This document shows, piece after piece, positions 28,101-38,006 of a stretch of DNA of 64,000 bases. Source of the stretch: DATCJA01 sp963814955 (GTDB lineage Bacteria; Acidobacteriota; Vicinamibacteria; Vicinamibacterales; UBA2999); assembly GCA_963814955.1 (NCBI GenBank), contig CAWFEX010000011.1, positions 186,001 through 250,000 on the forward strand. The letters run 5' to 3'. Position numbers and translations under genes: made by a program. The notes beneath the pieces were generated by a model. It saw only the letters and a list, made by a program, of their open reading frames with translations, made no database searches and had not been told where the DNA came from. Position 1 is the stretch's first letter. The number at the start of each line of letters is the position of its first letter.

Positions 28101-28827
28101 TGTCGAGCGACCAGCTCCGGGCCCATCTCGAATTCTTCGGCGAGCTCGGCGTCGATGGCGTCCGGCGCGACGCAAACTGGAGCCGACGCGCAACGCCAGA
28201 TCCGCGCGTAGCCTCTGAACCCCCCGAAGCCACGGAAGCCGCTCCGCCGCAGATCGTTCAGGTGTTTTCCTCCGCGGCCGATGCTCTCGCCGCAATCAGA
28301 GAGGATCTCGGCGACTGCACCCGCTGCAAGCTTCACCGCCTGGGCCGCCGCCAGATTGTTTTCGGTGTGGGCAATCCGGATGCGGACCTCATGTTCGTTG
28401 GCGAGGGGCCGGGCGCTGACGAAGACATCCAGGGCGAGCCGTTCGTCGGCAGGGCGGGGCAGCTTCTGACGAAGATTATCGAAGCCATCGACCTGCGCCG
28501 TGATGACGTCTACATCGCCAACGTCATCAAGTGTCGCCCGCCGAACAATCGCAATCCCGAGCCCGACGAAGTCGAGCAGTGCGAGCCGTTTCTGTTTCGG
28601 CAAATCGACGCAATCAAGCCGAAGGTGATTGTGGCGCTTGGCAAGTTCGCCGCTCAATCGCTGCTTCGAACCACGGAGCCGATCACTCGGCTGCGCGGGC
28701 GGGAGTACAGTACCGGGATGCAATCCTCATCCCCACATACCATCCCGCCTACCTGCTGCGCACCCCTTCCGCCAAGCGTGACGTATGGGAGGACATGAAG
28801 CGCGTACGAGCGATTCTTCGTACGTAG
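28100..28827 (+). CDS. uracil-DNA glycosylase, family 4 (Fe-S type, one-base frameshift)
   Basis: Removes uracil from DNA. Visible: Fe-S cysteines in CTRCKLHRLGRRQIVFG, the family 4 active-site block LMFVGEGPGADEDIQGEPFV with GRAGQLLTKI, and NVIKCRPPNNRNPEPDEVEQ. The frame breaks at REY; inserting one C after 28708 restores QYRDAILIPTYHPAYLLRTP with its catalytic-loop histidine. About 85 residues precede the Fe-S motif, a linker rich in Pro and Ala. The end runs into a REP-like repeat. Confidence 0.87.
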
Positions 28828-28878
28828 TGTCCGGCTCAGCTCTTCGTACGTAGTGTCCGGCTTCAGCCGGACCAAAGT
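28822..28878. repeat. ACGTAGTGTCCGGCTTCAGCCGGAC repeat (two copies)
   Basis: Two copies of CGTACGTAGTGTCCGGCT, the second completing the hairpin GTCCGGCTTCAGCCGGAC, lie between the glycosylase gene and priA. The same unit in the opposite orientation is present three times at 52060-52172. Confidence 0.75.
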
Positions 28879-28967
28879 GATGCGCGAAGATACAAAATTC
28901 AAACTGCACTAGACTTGATGGAGAGTCACTGCCCCTTTCATATCCCGTTTGAATCCTGCATCTGGCA

Positions 28968-31196
28968 TTGCGCCTGATATCTGTCGCCGTCCCCGTTCCG
29001 TATCTCGATTCCCTCACGTATAACGTTCCCGACCAATACCCGAAGGCACCGCCAGTAGGGTCGCGCGTCCGTGTTCCGGTTGGAACGCGGATGGTCGTGG
29101 GTTGTGTGATTGGGCATGACGCCTCGATCGCGGCGGACACCGAACCGCGGGACGTTGCGGAGGTGCTCGATTGGGAGCCGTTTCTGCCGCCGGCGGTTGT
29201 CGACCTCTGCCGCTGGGTCGCTGATTACTACATGGCCGGCATAGGGGACGCGATTGGCGCGGCCTTACCCCCTGGAGCGCGGCGCGCGTCGGCATACAAG
29301 ACCGAGAGAGTGGTGTACGCAGGGCAGGGGTCTGACCCGGGGTCTGACCCCGGGTCAGACCCCACCCGGCTGACTGCTAAGCAGAGCGCGGTGCTCGAGA
29401 TGCTCACGACCTCGCCCGACGGCATCAGGACGTCGGCGTTGCGCGAGCGCGGTATCACCAGCGCTGTAATTCACCGCCTCGTTGCCCGCGGTCTCGCCGC
29501 GGTTCGCGAAGAACCGGCGGAGCGCGACCCATTCCAACGCGCCGCAATGTCACATATCAGTCACGATCCGGCGCGCACACTGACGGGCGAGCAGACCGGC
29601 GCTCTGGACGCGCTCATCCGGCTCGCCGACGCCCGCCAGTTTCACGTGGCGCTGCTCCATGGGGTGACAGGAAGCGGCAAAACAGAGCTGTACATGCGAC
29701 TGGCGCGGCACGTCTGCGAACGCGGCCAGCAGGTTCTCTTGATGGTTCCCGAGATCGCGCTCACGCCGTCGGTCGTCGCGCTGTTCCGCTCGGCGTTCGG
29801 CGCACGCGTCGCCATCCAGCATAGCGGCCTCTCCGACGGCGAACGCCACGACCAGTGGCAGCGTATTCGCGGCGGGCAGGTCGAGGTCGTCATCGGCACG
29901 CGATCGGCCGTCTTCGCTCCGCTCCCCACCCCGGGCTTGATCATCGTCGACGAGGAGCACGACAGCTCCTACAAACAGGACGAGTCGCCGCGTTATCACG
30001 GACGCGACGTGGCGATCGTGCGGGCGCGCGACGCCGGGGCGCTGGTCGTCCTCGGCTCGGCGACACCCTCGATGGAGACGTATCACAACGCCGCGACTGG
30101 CAAATACACGCGCCTCGCACTCGAACGACGGGTCCTCGAGCGGCCGCTGGCGTCGGTGACGCTCGTGAACATGCGCGACGAGTACGCAGCGGACGGACCC
30201 GACGTCGTCGTCAGCCGGCTGATGGCTTCCGCCATCGAAGACCGTCTCGCAAGGCGTGAACAGGTGCTCGTCTTGCTCAATCGGCGCGGCTATGCCACGG
30301 CCGTGTTCTGCCGTCAGTGCGGCGATACGTTCGAATGTCCGAACTGCAGCGTGTCACTGACCGTGCACCGCCGGCGCCAGGGGTGGAGCGCACGCTGTCA
30401 CTACTGCAATTACTCGACGGCCGTCCCGAAAACCTGCCGCAAGTGCGCCGCGCCGTATCTCGAGCAGGCCGGCTTCGGCACCGCGAGGATCGAACAGCAC
30501 CTGGCAGAAAGATTTCCGGACGCTCGGGTAAGTCGCGTGGACCGCGACTCCGTCAGGCGCAAAGGCACCCTGACAGCGCTCCTGTCGAGATTCGCGGCAG
30601 CTGAGATAGACGTGCTGGTGGGGACGCAGATGATTGCCAAGGGCCACGATTTCCCCGGCGTGACTCTGGTTGGTGTCATCTCGGCTGACATCGGGCTCGG
30701 TCTGGCGGACTTTCGGGCGGCGGAGCGGACGTTCCAACTGCTGACGCAGGTGGCCGGGCGCGCGGGCCGCGGCGAACGCACTGGCGACGCCATCATCCAG
30801 ACGCTTTATCCGGAGCACTACAGCATTCAGGTGGCCTGCCGGCAGGACTATCCCGGTTTCTTCGAACGAGAACTGATCTACCGCCGGACGATGTGCTACC
30901 CGCCTGCGATCGCACTCGTCAACGCGCTGGTACGCGGAAAAACGTTCGATCACGCAATGCAGACAGCCACCGCGATGGTTCGTCGCCTCGAAACCGTCGC
31001 CGATCGCGTTCCGTTCACCTTACTGGGTCCGGCACCGGCGCCGCTTGCACGCCTGCGCGGTGAACACCGCGTGCAATTCTTTCTGAAGGGTCATCGTCGC
31101 GGCGCCATGCGGGACGCGCTGCGCGAGACGCTCGCGGAAATGCCGGACGTGAGACGCCGTGTGACCATCGACGTCGATCCGCTGAATGTTTTGTAG
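28968..31196 (+). CDS. priA: primosomal replication restart helicase PriA
   Basis: 742 aa, TTG start. The N-terminal 3'-DNA-binding domain begins LISVAVPVPYLDSLTYNVP. Helicase motifs are Walker A LLHGVTGSGKTELYMRLA and DEEH box LIIVDEEHDSSYKQDESPRY. The zinc-binding region has eight cysteines (VFCRQCGDTFECPNCSVSL, CHYCNYS, CRKC), and motif V/VI is QVAGRAGRGERTGDAI. Between the DNA-binding and helicase parts the sequence GSDPGSDPGSDP is encoded by a GGGTCTGACCCC repeat at 29326-29363. The protein should restart stalled forks. Confidence 0.93.
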   Translation: MRLISVAVPVPYLDSLTYNVPDQYPKAPPVGSRVRVPVGTRMVVGCVIGHDASIAADTEPRDVAEVLDWEPFLPPAVVDLCRWVADYYMAGIGDAIGAALPPGARRASAYKTERVVYAGQGSDPGSDPGSDPTRLTAKQSAVLEMLTTSPDGIRTSALRERGITSAVIHRLVARGLAAVREEPAERDPFQRAAMSHISHDPARTLTGEQTGALDALIRLADARQFHVALLHGVTGSGKTELYMRLARHVCERGQQVLLMVPEIALTPSVVALFRSAFGARVAIQHSGLSDGERHDQWQRIRGGQVEVVIGTRSAVFAPLPTPGLIIVDEEHDSSYKQDESPRYHGRDVAIVRARDAGALVVLGSATPSMETYHNAATGKYTRLALERRVLERPLASVTLVNMRDEYAADGPDVVVSRLMASAIEDRLARREQVLVLLNRRGYATAVFCRQCGDTFECPNCSVSLTVHRRRQGWSARCHYCNYSTAVPKTCRKCAAPYLEQAGFGTARIEQHLAERFPDARVSRVDRDSVRRKGTLTALLSRFAAAEIDVLVGTQMIAKGHDFPGVTLVGVISADIGLGLADFRAAERTFQLLTQVAGRAGRGERTGDAIIQTLYPEHYSIQVACRQDYPGFFERELIYRRTMCYPPAIALVNALVRGKTFDHAMQTATAMVRRLETVADRVPFTLLGPAPAPLARLRGEHRVQFFLKGHRRGAMRDALRETLAEMPDVRRRVTIDVDPLNVL
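29326..29363. repeat. GGGTCTGACCCC palindromic repeat inside priA
   Basis: Three overlapping units of GGGTCTGACCC(C/G), the last inverted as GGGTCAGACCCC, are inserted in frame in the linker of priA and are translated as repeated GSDP. The same unit forms a similar triple array at 56278-56316 after msrA. Confidence 0.8.
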
Positions 31197-31211
31197 GCGT
31201 TCGGAACGCGT

Positions 31212-32189
31212 CTAGGGCGACCCGACGAGGTCGAGAGGTTCGATCGGGGCGGGTGTAAAGCACAGGACGAACATGACCACCGCGAAGACGGCGAGCCACA
31301 GACGTCCGGTATCGAGCGGAATGTGTTCATCGACCGTGCGCGGGTGCCGTGGCCCGAACGCCAGCAGCATGACCACGGTCAACGCCGTCCAGACCAGCCA
31401 TGAGCTGGAAATGAACGTCAGCCCGATCAGCGCCGCCACGGTTCCGAGCGTCACAAACGTACTTCCTCGTCCCAGCACGGCGTACGAGATGTGGCCGCCA
31501 TCGAGCTGTCCTATCGGAAACAGGTTCAGCGCGGTTGCGAGCAATCCGAACCATGCCGCGAAGGCCATCGGGTGCATGTTGATCGAATAGCCGTCGGGGG
31601 GCGTTCCCCAGTACAACCACGCGATCGCCTTGAACAAAAGCGGCTCGCCAAGCTCCACGAAGCCGGCGGTGTCGGCGGGCAGCGGCGTGACCCGTGAGAG
31701 ACTCATCCCGAGCAGAAGCAGCGGCACGGCAACGAGAAAGCCTGCGATGGGTCCCGCAATTCCGATGTCGAACAGCTCGCGCTTACCCGGAATGATCTGC
31801 CGGATGCGGATGAATGCGCCGAGCGTTCCGGTGAGCGGCAGCGGCGCCGGCAGAAAATAGGGAAGCGACGCGTCAACGCCGTAGTACTTGCACGCGAAGT
31901 AATGACCGAATTCATGAGCGCCGAGAATGGCGAGAATCGACGCGCTGTACCACAGGCCGCTGAGCACGAATCCCAGCGCGGACAGCTCCTGGTTTCGGTT
32001 GCCGAAGTCGGCGGAGAAGCTCGCGAAATGCTGGGCCCCGACGAGCACGGTCGTAACAACGGTCACGAGGAAGAGAACGAGGTGACGCCAGCGGCGCGGA
32101 CGTGGCGCGGGTCGTACCACCGCCGCGAGGGGCGGTTCGACAGGATGACGCAACACGTATTCCGGGGGATTGGACGAAGCGAAGCCCAT
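31212..32189 (-). CDS. site-2-type M50 membrane metalloprotease
   Basis: 325 aa with about seven membrane segments. The zinc ligands are in LGAHEFGHYFACKYYGVDAS (HExxH) and NLFPIGQLDGGHISYAV (the distal NxxPxxxLDG motif), and GTLGAFIRIRQIIPGKRELF plus IGIAGPIAGFLVAVPLLLLG are typical of EcsC/YdiL-unrelated, FtsH-independent S2P-like peptidases of the SREBP-cleaving group. No PDZ domain is visible. It would cleave membrane-bound substrates, identity unknown. It starts 8 bases after the HU gene and is probably cotranscribed. Confidence 0.8.
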   Translation of the reverse strand: MGFASSNPPEYVLRHPVEPPLAAVVRPAPRPRRWRHLVLFLVTVVTTVLVGAQHFASFSADFGNRNQELSALGFVLSGLWYSASILAILGAHEFGHYFACKYYGVDASLPYFLPAPLPLTGTLGAFIRIRQIIPGKRELFDIGIAGPIAGFLVAVPLLLLGMSLSRVTPLPADTAGFVELGEPLLFKAIAWLYWGTPPDGYSINMHPMAFAAWFGLLATALNLFPIGQLDGGHISYAVLGRGSTFVTLGTVAALIGLTFISSSWLVWTALTVVMLLAFGPRHPRTVDEHIPLDTGRLWLAVFAVVMFVLCFTPAPIEPLDLVGSP

Positions 32190-32197
32190 ACGGGCCG

Positions 32198-32467
32198 TTA
32201 CCCGATATTCTGCAGCTCTTTGCCGGGCTTGAAGCGAATGGTCCGCCCCGGCGGGATGCGAACTTCCTTGCCGGTTCGCGGGTTGCGGCCGATGCCGCGC
32301 TTCCGGGGCTTCACCTGAAACACTCCGAAGCCACGGAGCTCGATCCGGTCGCCTCGCTGCATGGAGACGCGCATCGCGTCGAACACGGCATCGACGGCCA
32401 ACTCAGCCTTGACTTTGGTAATGTCAGCGATCTTCGAAACCTCGTTGACGATGTCGACCTTGATCAT
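32198..32467 (-). CDS. HU/IHF family DNA-binding protein
   Basis: 89 aa: MIKVDIVNEVSKIADITKVK, the dimer core, RIELRGFGVFQVKPRKRGIG before the beta arms, and the arm tip RNPRTGKEVRIPPGRTIRFK with the conserved proline of HU/IHF. It bends DNA as a dimer. It is divergent from der across 62 bases. An IHF-alpha-like identity is possible from the IPPGRT arm, but this cannot be settled by eye. Confidence 0.9.
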   Translation of the reverse strand: MIKVDIVNEVSKIADITKVKAELAVDAVFDAMRVSMQRGDRIELRGFGVFQVKPRKRGIGRNPRTGKEVRIPPGRTIRFKPGKELQNIG

Positions 32468-32529
32468 GCAGGGAGATCCTTGGCTGAGGGAACTGTAACT
32501 ACTATAGAAAGAACCACTTACGCTGTCAA

Positions 32530-33924
32530 ATGAATCGTGAGCGACTTCTGTCGGTCGTGCTCGTCGGACGCCCGAACGTAGGCAAATCGACGCTTTTCAA
32601 CCGCCTGACGGGCCGTAGACGCGCGATCGTCACAAAAATCCCCGGCACAACGCGCGACGTCATCGCCCATCCTGCGGAATGGCGGGGACGGAAGTTCGAA
32701 CTGGTGGATACGGGCGGGATGTTTGGCGCGAGTCAGGATCCTCTGCACGATCTTGTGCACGAAAGAGGCCGCCGCGCAATCGCCGCTGCGGATCTCCTTG
32801 TCCTCGTTGTAGATGGACGCGAAGGCCTCGTGCCTGGTGACTTCGACATCGCGAAAGCCGTGCGCGAGGCAAATGCGCCCGCCATCGTCGCCATCAACAA
32901 GAACGATGATCGCCGTGCCCGTTCGAGTGTCCTCGAGTTCCACCAGTTGGGTTTCGACCACGTGCTGGAGATTTCAGCGGAGCATGGGGAAGGCACCGGC
33001 GACCTGCTCGACGTCGTCGTGGACGAACTAGGGTTGCGGGCGCCAGCCGAGGAGCGCTCAGCCGAGAAAGCGGACGAGGGGAAAGCCTCCCGCGCAAGAG
33101 CGAGAGACGACGCATCGCGCGAGGTCGGCATCGTTGTCGTCGGGCGGCCCAATGCCGGCAAGTCGTCGCTCGTCAACCGATTACTCCGCGAAGAACGAAT
33201 GCTCGTCAGCGAAACACCGGGCACGACCCGTGACGCTGTCGATGCACTGCTCACGTGGCATCGCCGGCAGTTTCGGATCGTCGACACCGCGGGGATCCGC
33301 CGGCCCGGCCGTGTGGCACGCGGCGGTCAGGTGGAAGCGGTCAGCGTCCTGCTCGCCCGGCGTGCCATGGAATCGGCCGATGTGGCGGTCATCGTCGTCG
33401 ACGCCACACAGGGCGCCACCGACCAGGACGCCGCGATTGCCGGGGAAGCGGAGAAGGCCGGGTGCGGAATCATCATCGCCGCCAACAAGTGGGACCTGAT
33501 GAAGGGGAAGGACGGCGACGTTGCGAAGGAGTTTGACGAGGCGCTCCGGCGACAGCTGAAGTTTCTCGATTACGCGCCCGTGCTGCACATCTCCGCGGTC
33601 ACCGGAGAGCGCACGCCTCGATTGCTCGAGACGATCGACCGCGTGGCGGCCGCACGAACGATGCGCGTCAAGACACCTGAACTGAATGCACTGATGAAGC
33701 AGCTCACGAGCGCGCACCTTCCGCCGAGCCGCGGCCGCACCGCGACGCGCATTCTGTACGCCGCCCAGACCGGGGTGGCGCCGCCGACCTTCGTGATTTT
33801 CACCAACGTGGCCACCGAGCTTCACTTCTCGTACGAGCGGTATCTGGTGAATAACATTCGGGACTCGTTTGGTTTCGTCGGCGCGCCGATCCGGCTGCAC
33901 GTGCGACGCCGCCGCCGAAAATAA
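32530..33924 (+). CDS. der: ribosome-assembly GTPase Der (EngA)
   Basis: 464 aa with two tandem GTPase domains and a C-terminal KH-like domain. Domain 1: VVLVGRPNVGKSTLFNRLTG and DTGGMFG. Domain 2: IVVVGRPNAGKSSLVNRLLR, DTAGIRRPGRV and NKWDLM. The charged linker around residues 170-195 is typical. It is required for 50S maturation. Intact, and followed after 24 bases by the MerR gene. Confidence 0.94.
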   Translation: MNRERLLSVVLVGRPNVGKSTLFNRLTGRRRAIVTKIPGTTRDVIAHPAEWRGRKFELVDTGGMFGASQDPLHDLVHERGRRAIAAADLLVLVVDGREGLVPGDFDIAKAVREANAPAIVAINKNDDRRARSSVLEFHQLGFDHVLEISAEHGEGTGDLLDVVVDELGLRAPAEERSAEKADEGKASRARARDDASREVGIVVVGRPNAGKSSLVNRLLREERMLVSETPGTTRDAVDALLTWHRRQFRIVDTAGIRRPGRVARGGQVEAVSVLLARRAMESADVAVIVVDATQGATDQDAAIAGEAEKAGCGIIIAANKWDLMKGKDGDVAKEFDEALRRQLKFLDYAPVLHISAVTGERTPRLLETIDRVAAARTMRVKTPELNALMKQLTSAHLPPSRGRTATRILYAAQTGVAPPTFVIFTNVATELHFSYERYLVNNIRDSFGFVGAPIRLHVRRRRRK

Positions 33925-33948
33925 GCCGCAGGCTGTTATACTTGCCCG

Positions 33949-34522
33949 GTGACTCCAAAGCTGTACAAAGCTTCGGAAGTCTGCGAGGCGACGGGTGTCC
34001 AGCCGTACGTGCTCCGGTCGTGGGAGAAGGAATTTCCCGGGATCGGAGTGCAGAAGTCGCTCGACTCACCGCGTCTGTATCGTCAGTCGGACCTCGACCA
34101 GGTCCTGCGTATCAAGCAGCTCGTCTTCGTCGAGGGGCTCACGCTGGCCGGGGCCAGACGGCGGCTCGAGGAAGAGTCGCCGCGGTCGAAGGCTCGCACT
34201 GCGGCAATCGCAGACGAGGTACTCGACACGCTTGGCGCAGACGCGCGATCGCGGATCGAGCTGGTTCGAACCGGTCTTCGTTCGATCCTTCAGGTGCTGT
34301 CGAAGCGCGCGGGCATGGCGACGGTCCCCGAGCTGCCACGCAACGGATGGCGCCGCGAATCGGCGCTGCGGCGGCGTCAAACCGACGAACGGACGGAGCA
34401 CCGCGTCTGCCGCTGGCCGAGGTCGAACGGCGGCCAAGCCGGCAAAGCGTGCGAGCACTCCAAAGCGTGCCTCTGGCGCGCGCAAGGCGAAGGCCGGAAA
34501 ACGGAAGCGCACAAGCGCTTGA
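33949..34522 (+). CDS. MerR family transcriptional regulator
   Basis: GTG start. The N-terminal winged helix is clear: YKASEVCEATGVQPYVLRSW, PRLYRQSDLDQVLRIKQLVF, VEGLTLAGARRRLEE. A short helical dimer part follows. In the starting frame the ORF ends at 34533, inside the tRNA gene. A neighbouring frame encodes a Lys/Ala tail (AAKPAKRASTPKRASGARKA) that ends at 34522, two bases before the tRNA. I therefore propose a single-base frame correction at about 34350-34400 and the stop at 34522. No effector-binding domain is seen. Confidence 0.75.
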
Positions 34523-34523
34523 A

Positions 34524-34600
<77 letters not shown>

Positions 34601-34631
34601 TTTTTCCATGGTTGGTTGCAACGTAATCGCA

Positions 34632-34655
34632 ACGGGCGCCGCGAGTGGCGCCCGT
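34632..34655 (+). terminator. hairpin downstream of tRNA-Pro
   Basis: ACGGGCGCC and GGCGCCCGT form a perfect 9-bp stem with a 6-base loop. No T run follows, so it may be a weak terminator for the tRNA or a regulatory or mobile-element structure in front of the small ORF at 34679. Confidence 0.4.
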
Positions 34656-34678
34656 CGCTGTTCTGAGAGGGCCTCGCC

Positions 34679-34888
34679 ATGAGCATTCCGAAAGGCTTCG
34701 AACCGCCCGACTTGGATCCGGAAGTCCTCGCAGACGTTCAGGGAGGCCGCGAGGAATTGTTAGAGGCTGTGCGCAGAATCGCCGCCAACCAGGAACAAAC
34801 GAACAAACTGCTTAAAGAGATCCTCGCCGTGCTCATCGCCGGAAACGATGACGGCGAGAAACGTCGCTACCCGCGCGTCTTGACCTAG
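34679..34888 (+). CDS. small coiled-coil protein of unknown function
   Basis: 69 aa: MSIPKGFEPPDLDPEVLADV then GREELLEAVRRIAANQEQTN, a predicted amphipathic helix with heptad leucines and isoleucines, and a charged tail (NDDGEKRRYPRVLT). A GAGAGGG Shine-Dalgarno lies about 8 bases before the ATG. It is the first ORF after the tRNA-Pro and precedes the TnpB-like pseudogene. Its base composition is less GC-rich than the flanking core genes. Function not recognised. Confidence 0.55.
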   Translation: MSIPKGFEPPDLDPEVLADVQGGREELLEAVRRIAANQEQTNKLLKEILAVLIAGNDDGEKRRYPRVLT

Positions 34889-34940
34889 GCGCTCGCCAAC
34901 AGTCCAATCGTTCGACTGGAACCCGGCCCCTCAGAACTAG

Positions 34941-35861
34941 ATGATTCAGGTTCAATTGAAGCTCCGTCTGACGAAGGCTCAGGATCGCACGCTCGAGCGG
35001 TGGCTGTGGCATTTGACCGCCGTATGGAATTGGGCGGTAAAGACGATTGAGCGAGAGGGGCCACGGCTGTCGCTCTATACGCTCTTCGCTCGACTAGCTG
35101 GTCACGGCTCGCGGATCGGTATTTCTGGTCGTGCCGTGCTTGGGACGGCGCAGACAGCCCACGTCGCATGGCGGCGGGCGTATCGCGGTCAGGCCGGTCG
35201 GCCGCGATTGAAGGGTCTGCGGCGGCCGTTGACATCCATTGCGTTTGACTGCTGGAAAACGAAGCCGCGCGGCCGTCGTATCACCGTCCCAATCCTGGGG
35301 GCTGTGCGGTTTCATCCGCAAGACATCCCTGATGGTCACGTTGGGGCAGCGCGGCTGGTGAAGCGTGCATCGGGTTGGTATCTCTGCTTGTTCGTTCATG
35401 CTGAGCCAGCGCCGATTCAGGTGACCGGCGATGGCGAAGTCGGCATAGACCCAGGCTTCTCGTCGCTCGTCACGCTCTCAACGGGTGAGCGCATCGAGCA
35501 CCCGCACGAACTACAGGCGGCGGCTGACCGTCTCGGCCAAGCGCAGCGGGGCAACCAGAAACAGCTCGCGGCTCGTATTCAGGAACGGATCGCGAATCGT
35601 CGAAAGAACCGGAACCATCATCTCTCGCGACGGCTCGTGGCCGAGAATCGCCTCATCGTCGTGTCGGCCGATCAGCACTGCGCCGTTGCTAGACGTTTCG
35701 GAAAGTCAGTTACCAGCGCAGGACATTTTCAGCTTCGGTCCATGCTTGTGTACAAGTGCAGCCGTACAGGCGGTCGCGAGGTACATCGAAGTGTCCAATC
35801 GGCATTCCACCGCCCTTTGACGGTGCAACCGGACGCGCAACACGCGATCTTTGAAAACTGA
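34941..35861 (+). pseudogene. TnpB/OrfB-family (IS605-type) protein, truncated
   Basis: The N-terminus (MIQVQLKLRLTKAQDRTLER, LTAVWNWAVKTIERE) and RuvC-I motif (VGIDPGFSSLVTLSTGERIE) place it in the TnpB family of RNA-guided transposon nucleases. The region that should hold the RuvC-II glutamate reads LIVVSADQHCAVARRFGKSV, where ED(L/N) is expected, so Glu is not in its usual place. After MLVYKCSRTGG the frame shifts (RYIEVSNRHSTAL continues in another frame), and the zinc finger and RuvC-III aspartate are missing. No TnpA is nearby. The 234 bases that follow are non-coding to my eye. Confidence 0.75.
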
Positions 35862-36094
35862 ATACCACTCCTTTTCCGTAAAGCCGGTCGGGCCTCGCGT
35901 TATGCAGGTCGGGCTAATCGCCGTCGCCGACATCCGGAATTCGCGAAAAGTGTTCAAGCAGTCAATCGCTTATCGGATGTCTCTGGTGCCAGCGGTTTGG
36001 CGGTATGCTGCGAGTACCTGGGGGCCGGTCGCGATATGCCGGTCGGCCTAATGATTAATTGGGCTGACCATGTAAAACGGGTGGGAGGCGACGT

Positions 36095-37227
36095 TTGCGC
36101 AGGATTAAAAAGACCTTCGAACTTTCGCGCCGCGACGTGCTTCGACTCGTCTCCTCCGCGGCCCTCGGCGTCCCGTTCGCATCGTCCGCGGCTTACGCTG
36201 GCCAGGGTGAGCGGCAGCTGCCGCACGAAGGGGTGTTCGAACTCGGGGACGTGCGACTTGAATCGGGCGTGACGCTGCCGAATGTGAAACTTGGGTACAA
36301 GACCCATGGCCGGCTCAATGCCGACAAGAGCAACGTCCTCCTCTACCCCACCCCATATCCCGCACAACACGGCGACATCGAGTGGCTGATCGGTCCGGGC
36401 CGGGCGTTAGACCCTGACAAGCACTTCATCATCGTTCTCGATCAACTGGGTAATGGCCTGTCCTCGTCGCCAGGCAACACTCCGTCACCATTCGATCGGA
36501 TGAACTTTCCGATCGTCACGATCAGAGACGATGTTTCGGCGCAGCACAGGTTGGTGAGTTCTGGATTCGGCATTCGACGAGTCGCTCTGGTGACCGGGTG
36601 GTCGATGGGCGCCCAACAAACATTTCAGTGGGCGGTGAGCCATCCGGACATGGTTGAGCGTATCGCGCCGTTTTGCGGCACCGCGAAAACGACGCCCCAC
36701 AACGCCGTGTTCCTCCAAAGCGCTCGATCTGCCCTCACCGCAGATGCCGCGTGGATGGACGGCAACTACAAGGACCAGCCGGTCAAGGGGGTGCGTGCGT
36801 TTTCACACGTCTATGCCGGTTGGGCATTCTCGCAACCCTTCTATAAACAGGAACTGTACCGGGAACTCGGATTCACCTCGCTGGAAGATTTCATCACCGG
36901 GTTCTGGGAGAAGCGATATGCGCGCCGCGACGCGAACAATCTGCTCTCCATGCTCCGTACCTGGCAGCTGAGCGATGTGGGCTCAACCGTGGGATACGGC
37001 GGCAGTCTCGAGCGGGCGCTGGGCGCGATCGAAGCTAAGCCACAGTCATGGCGGGAGAGACGGACCTCTACTTCACGCCAGCGGACATCGAGGCGGACGC
37101 GGCATGCATTCCCGGCGCTCGCTTCCAGGTGATTCCGTCCCTCTGGGGTCACATGGCCGGTGCCGGCCTCAACTCGACGGATTCGCAGTTCATTGAAACG
37201 GAGATCAAGGCTCTGCTTGCGATGTAA
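36095..37227 (+). CDS. exported alpha/beta hydrolase of the homoserine acetyltransferase (MetX) family, one-base frameshift
   Basis: TTG start with GGGAGG 8 bases upstream. An N-terminal SRRDVLRLVSSAALGVPFAS looks like a Tat signal, so the protein is probably exported, unlike real MetX. The body shows the MetX-like fold: nucleophile elbow TGWSMGAQQTFQWA and C-terminal histidine in WGHMAGAG. The frame breaks after AIEAK; adding one G at 37039 restores ATVMAGETDLYFTPADIEAD and a stop at 37227, about 378 aa. Substrate unknown; an ester or lactone hydrolase is more likely than methionine synthesis. It sits in the accessory island. Confidence 0.72.
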
Positions 37228-37487
37228 ATTCGTGACGCGCTGTGGGCACCTGCTGTTGCAGTGCCACCTCGCGGTTTTTCGGACTGGCCGCCCGACCAGC
37301 GTTTGCAGCACCCGGCGGCGCGCGGGGCGATCGTGAGCCGCCGCGGCTGAAACGCAGACGTTAGCTCGCGATCGACGCCGTAGCGTTTTGTCTCTCAGGA
37401 CACCTGACTGACAGACGAGAGCGTAGCTGCACGTTCCCCACAAAGATCGAGCGTTGCAGGCTCACGAAATGCAACCGTGCGTGCAAT

Positions 37488-37784
37488 CTACTGGTTGCGT
37501 CGCCAGCGCGTGCATGCTGATGTGCAAGTATGGCCGCGCCACTCTGCCGCGCAATCGGCCGCCATCCATGCGTCCTCGATCGTCGTGAATTCGCGGTTCG
37601 CTCCCACAGGGCCTAGGCGTGTTCCGAACGGGATGACATCGATCGTCACGAAGATCCCCGGTTTACGTTCTTCTACGAAGCCATCCGACCCATCATGGTG
37701 GTGGCGGTGCCACTCTCTGAGCTTCGTCGCGTTCACCACGTTCGCCGCTAGCGATGAGGTCTTGCGCCGGTTCGAGGTGGTCAT
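37488..37784 (-). CDS. hypothetical protein, His-rich N-terminus and C-terminal Cys pair
   Basis: 98 aa at most: KLREWHRHHHDGSDGFVEER, PGIFVTIDVIPFGTRLGPVG, and a tail DCAAEWRGHTCTSACTRWRR with two cysteines and a histidine that could bind a metal. The composition is protein-like and the opposite strand has no better candidate. Start uncertain (37784 or an internal codon). The 260 bases upstream of it (37228-37487) show no convincing gene. Function unknown. Confidence 0.45.
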   Translation of the reverse strand: MTTSNRRKTSSLAANVVNATKLREWHRHHHDGSDGFVEERKPGIFVTIDVIPFGTRLGPVGANREFTTIEDAWMAADCAAEWRGHTCTSACTRWRRNQ

Positions 37785-38006
37785 CGTATGCCGTCCTGAC
37801 AGCGGGCCGCGGTGCGAGTCACGCGCATCACGAATCTCTCCGCAACGCGTTCAACAGCAGTGGCCGCTCGCAAAATGCGTCGCATGACTTGTCCGGACAC
37901 TGTGTGACAGTGCCGACACTTGGAGCCCTAAATCGTCGGTCGCGATTAATTTCCTCGTCGGTTAGACGACTTACAGAAGATTTCGGTCACATCGCACGCA
38001 TCACCC

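Noticed and set aside
36095..37227. Calling the MetX-like gene metX
   Set aside because: The Tat-like leader implies export, and the island context gives no link to methionine synthesis.
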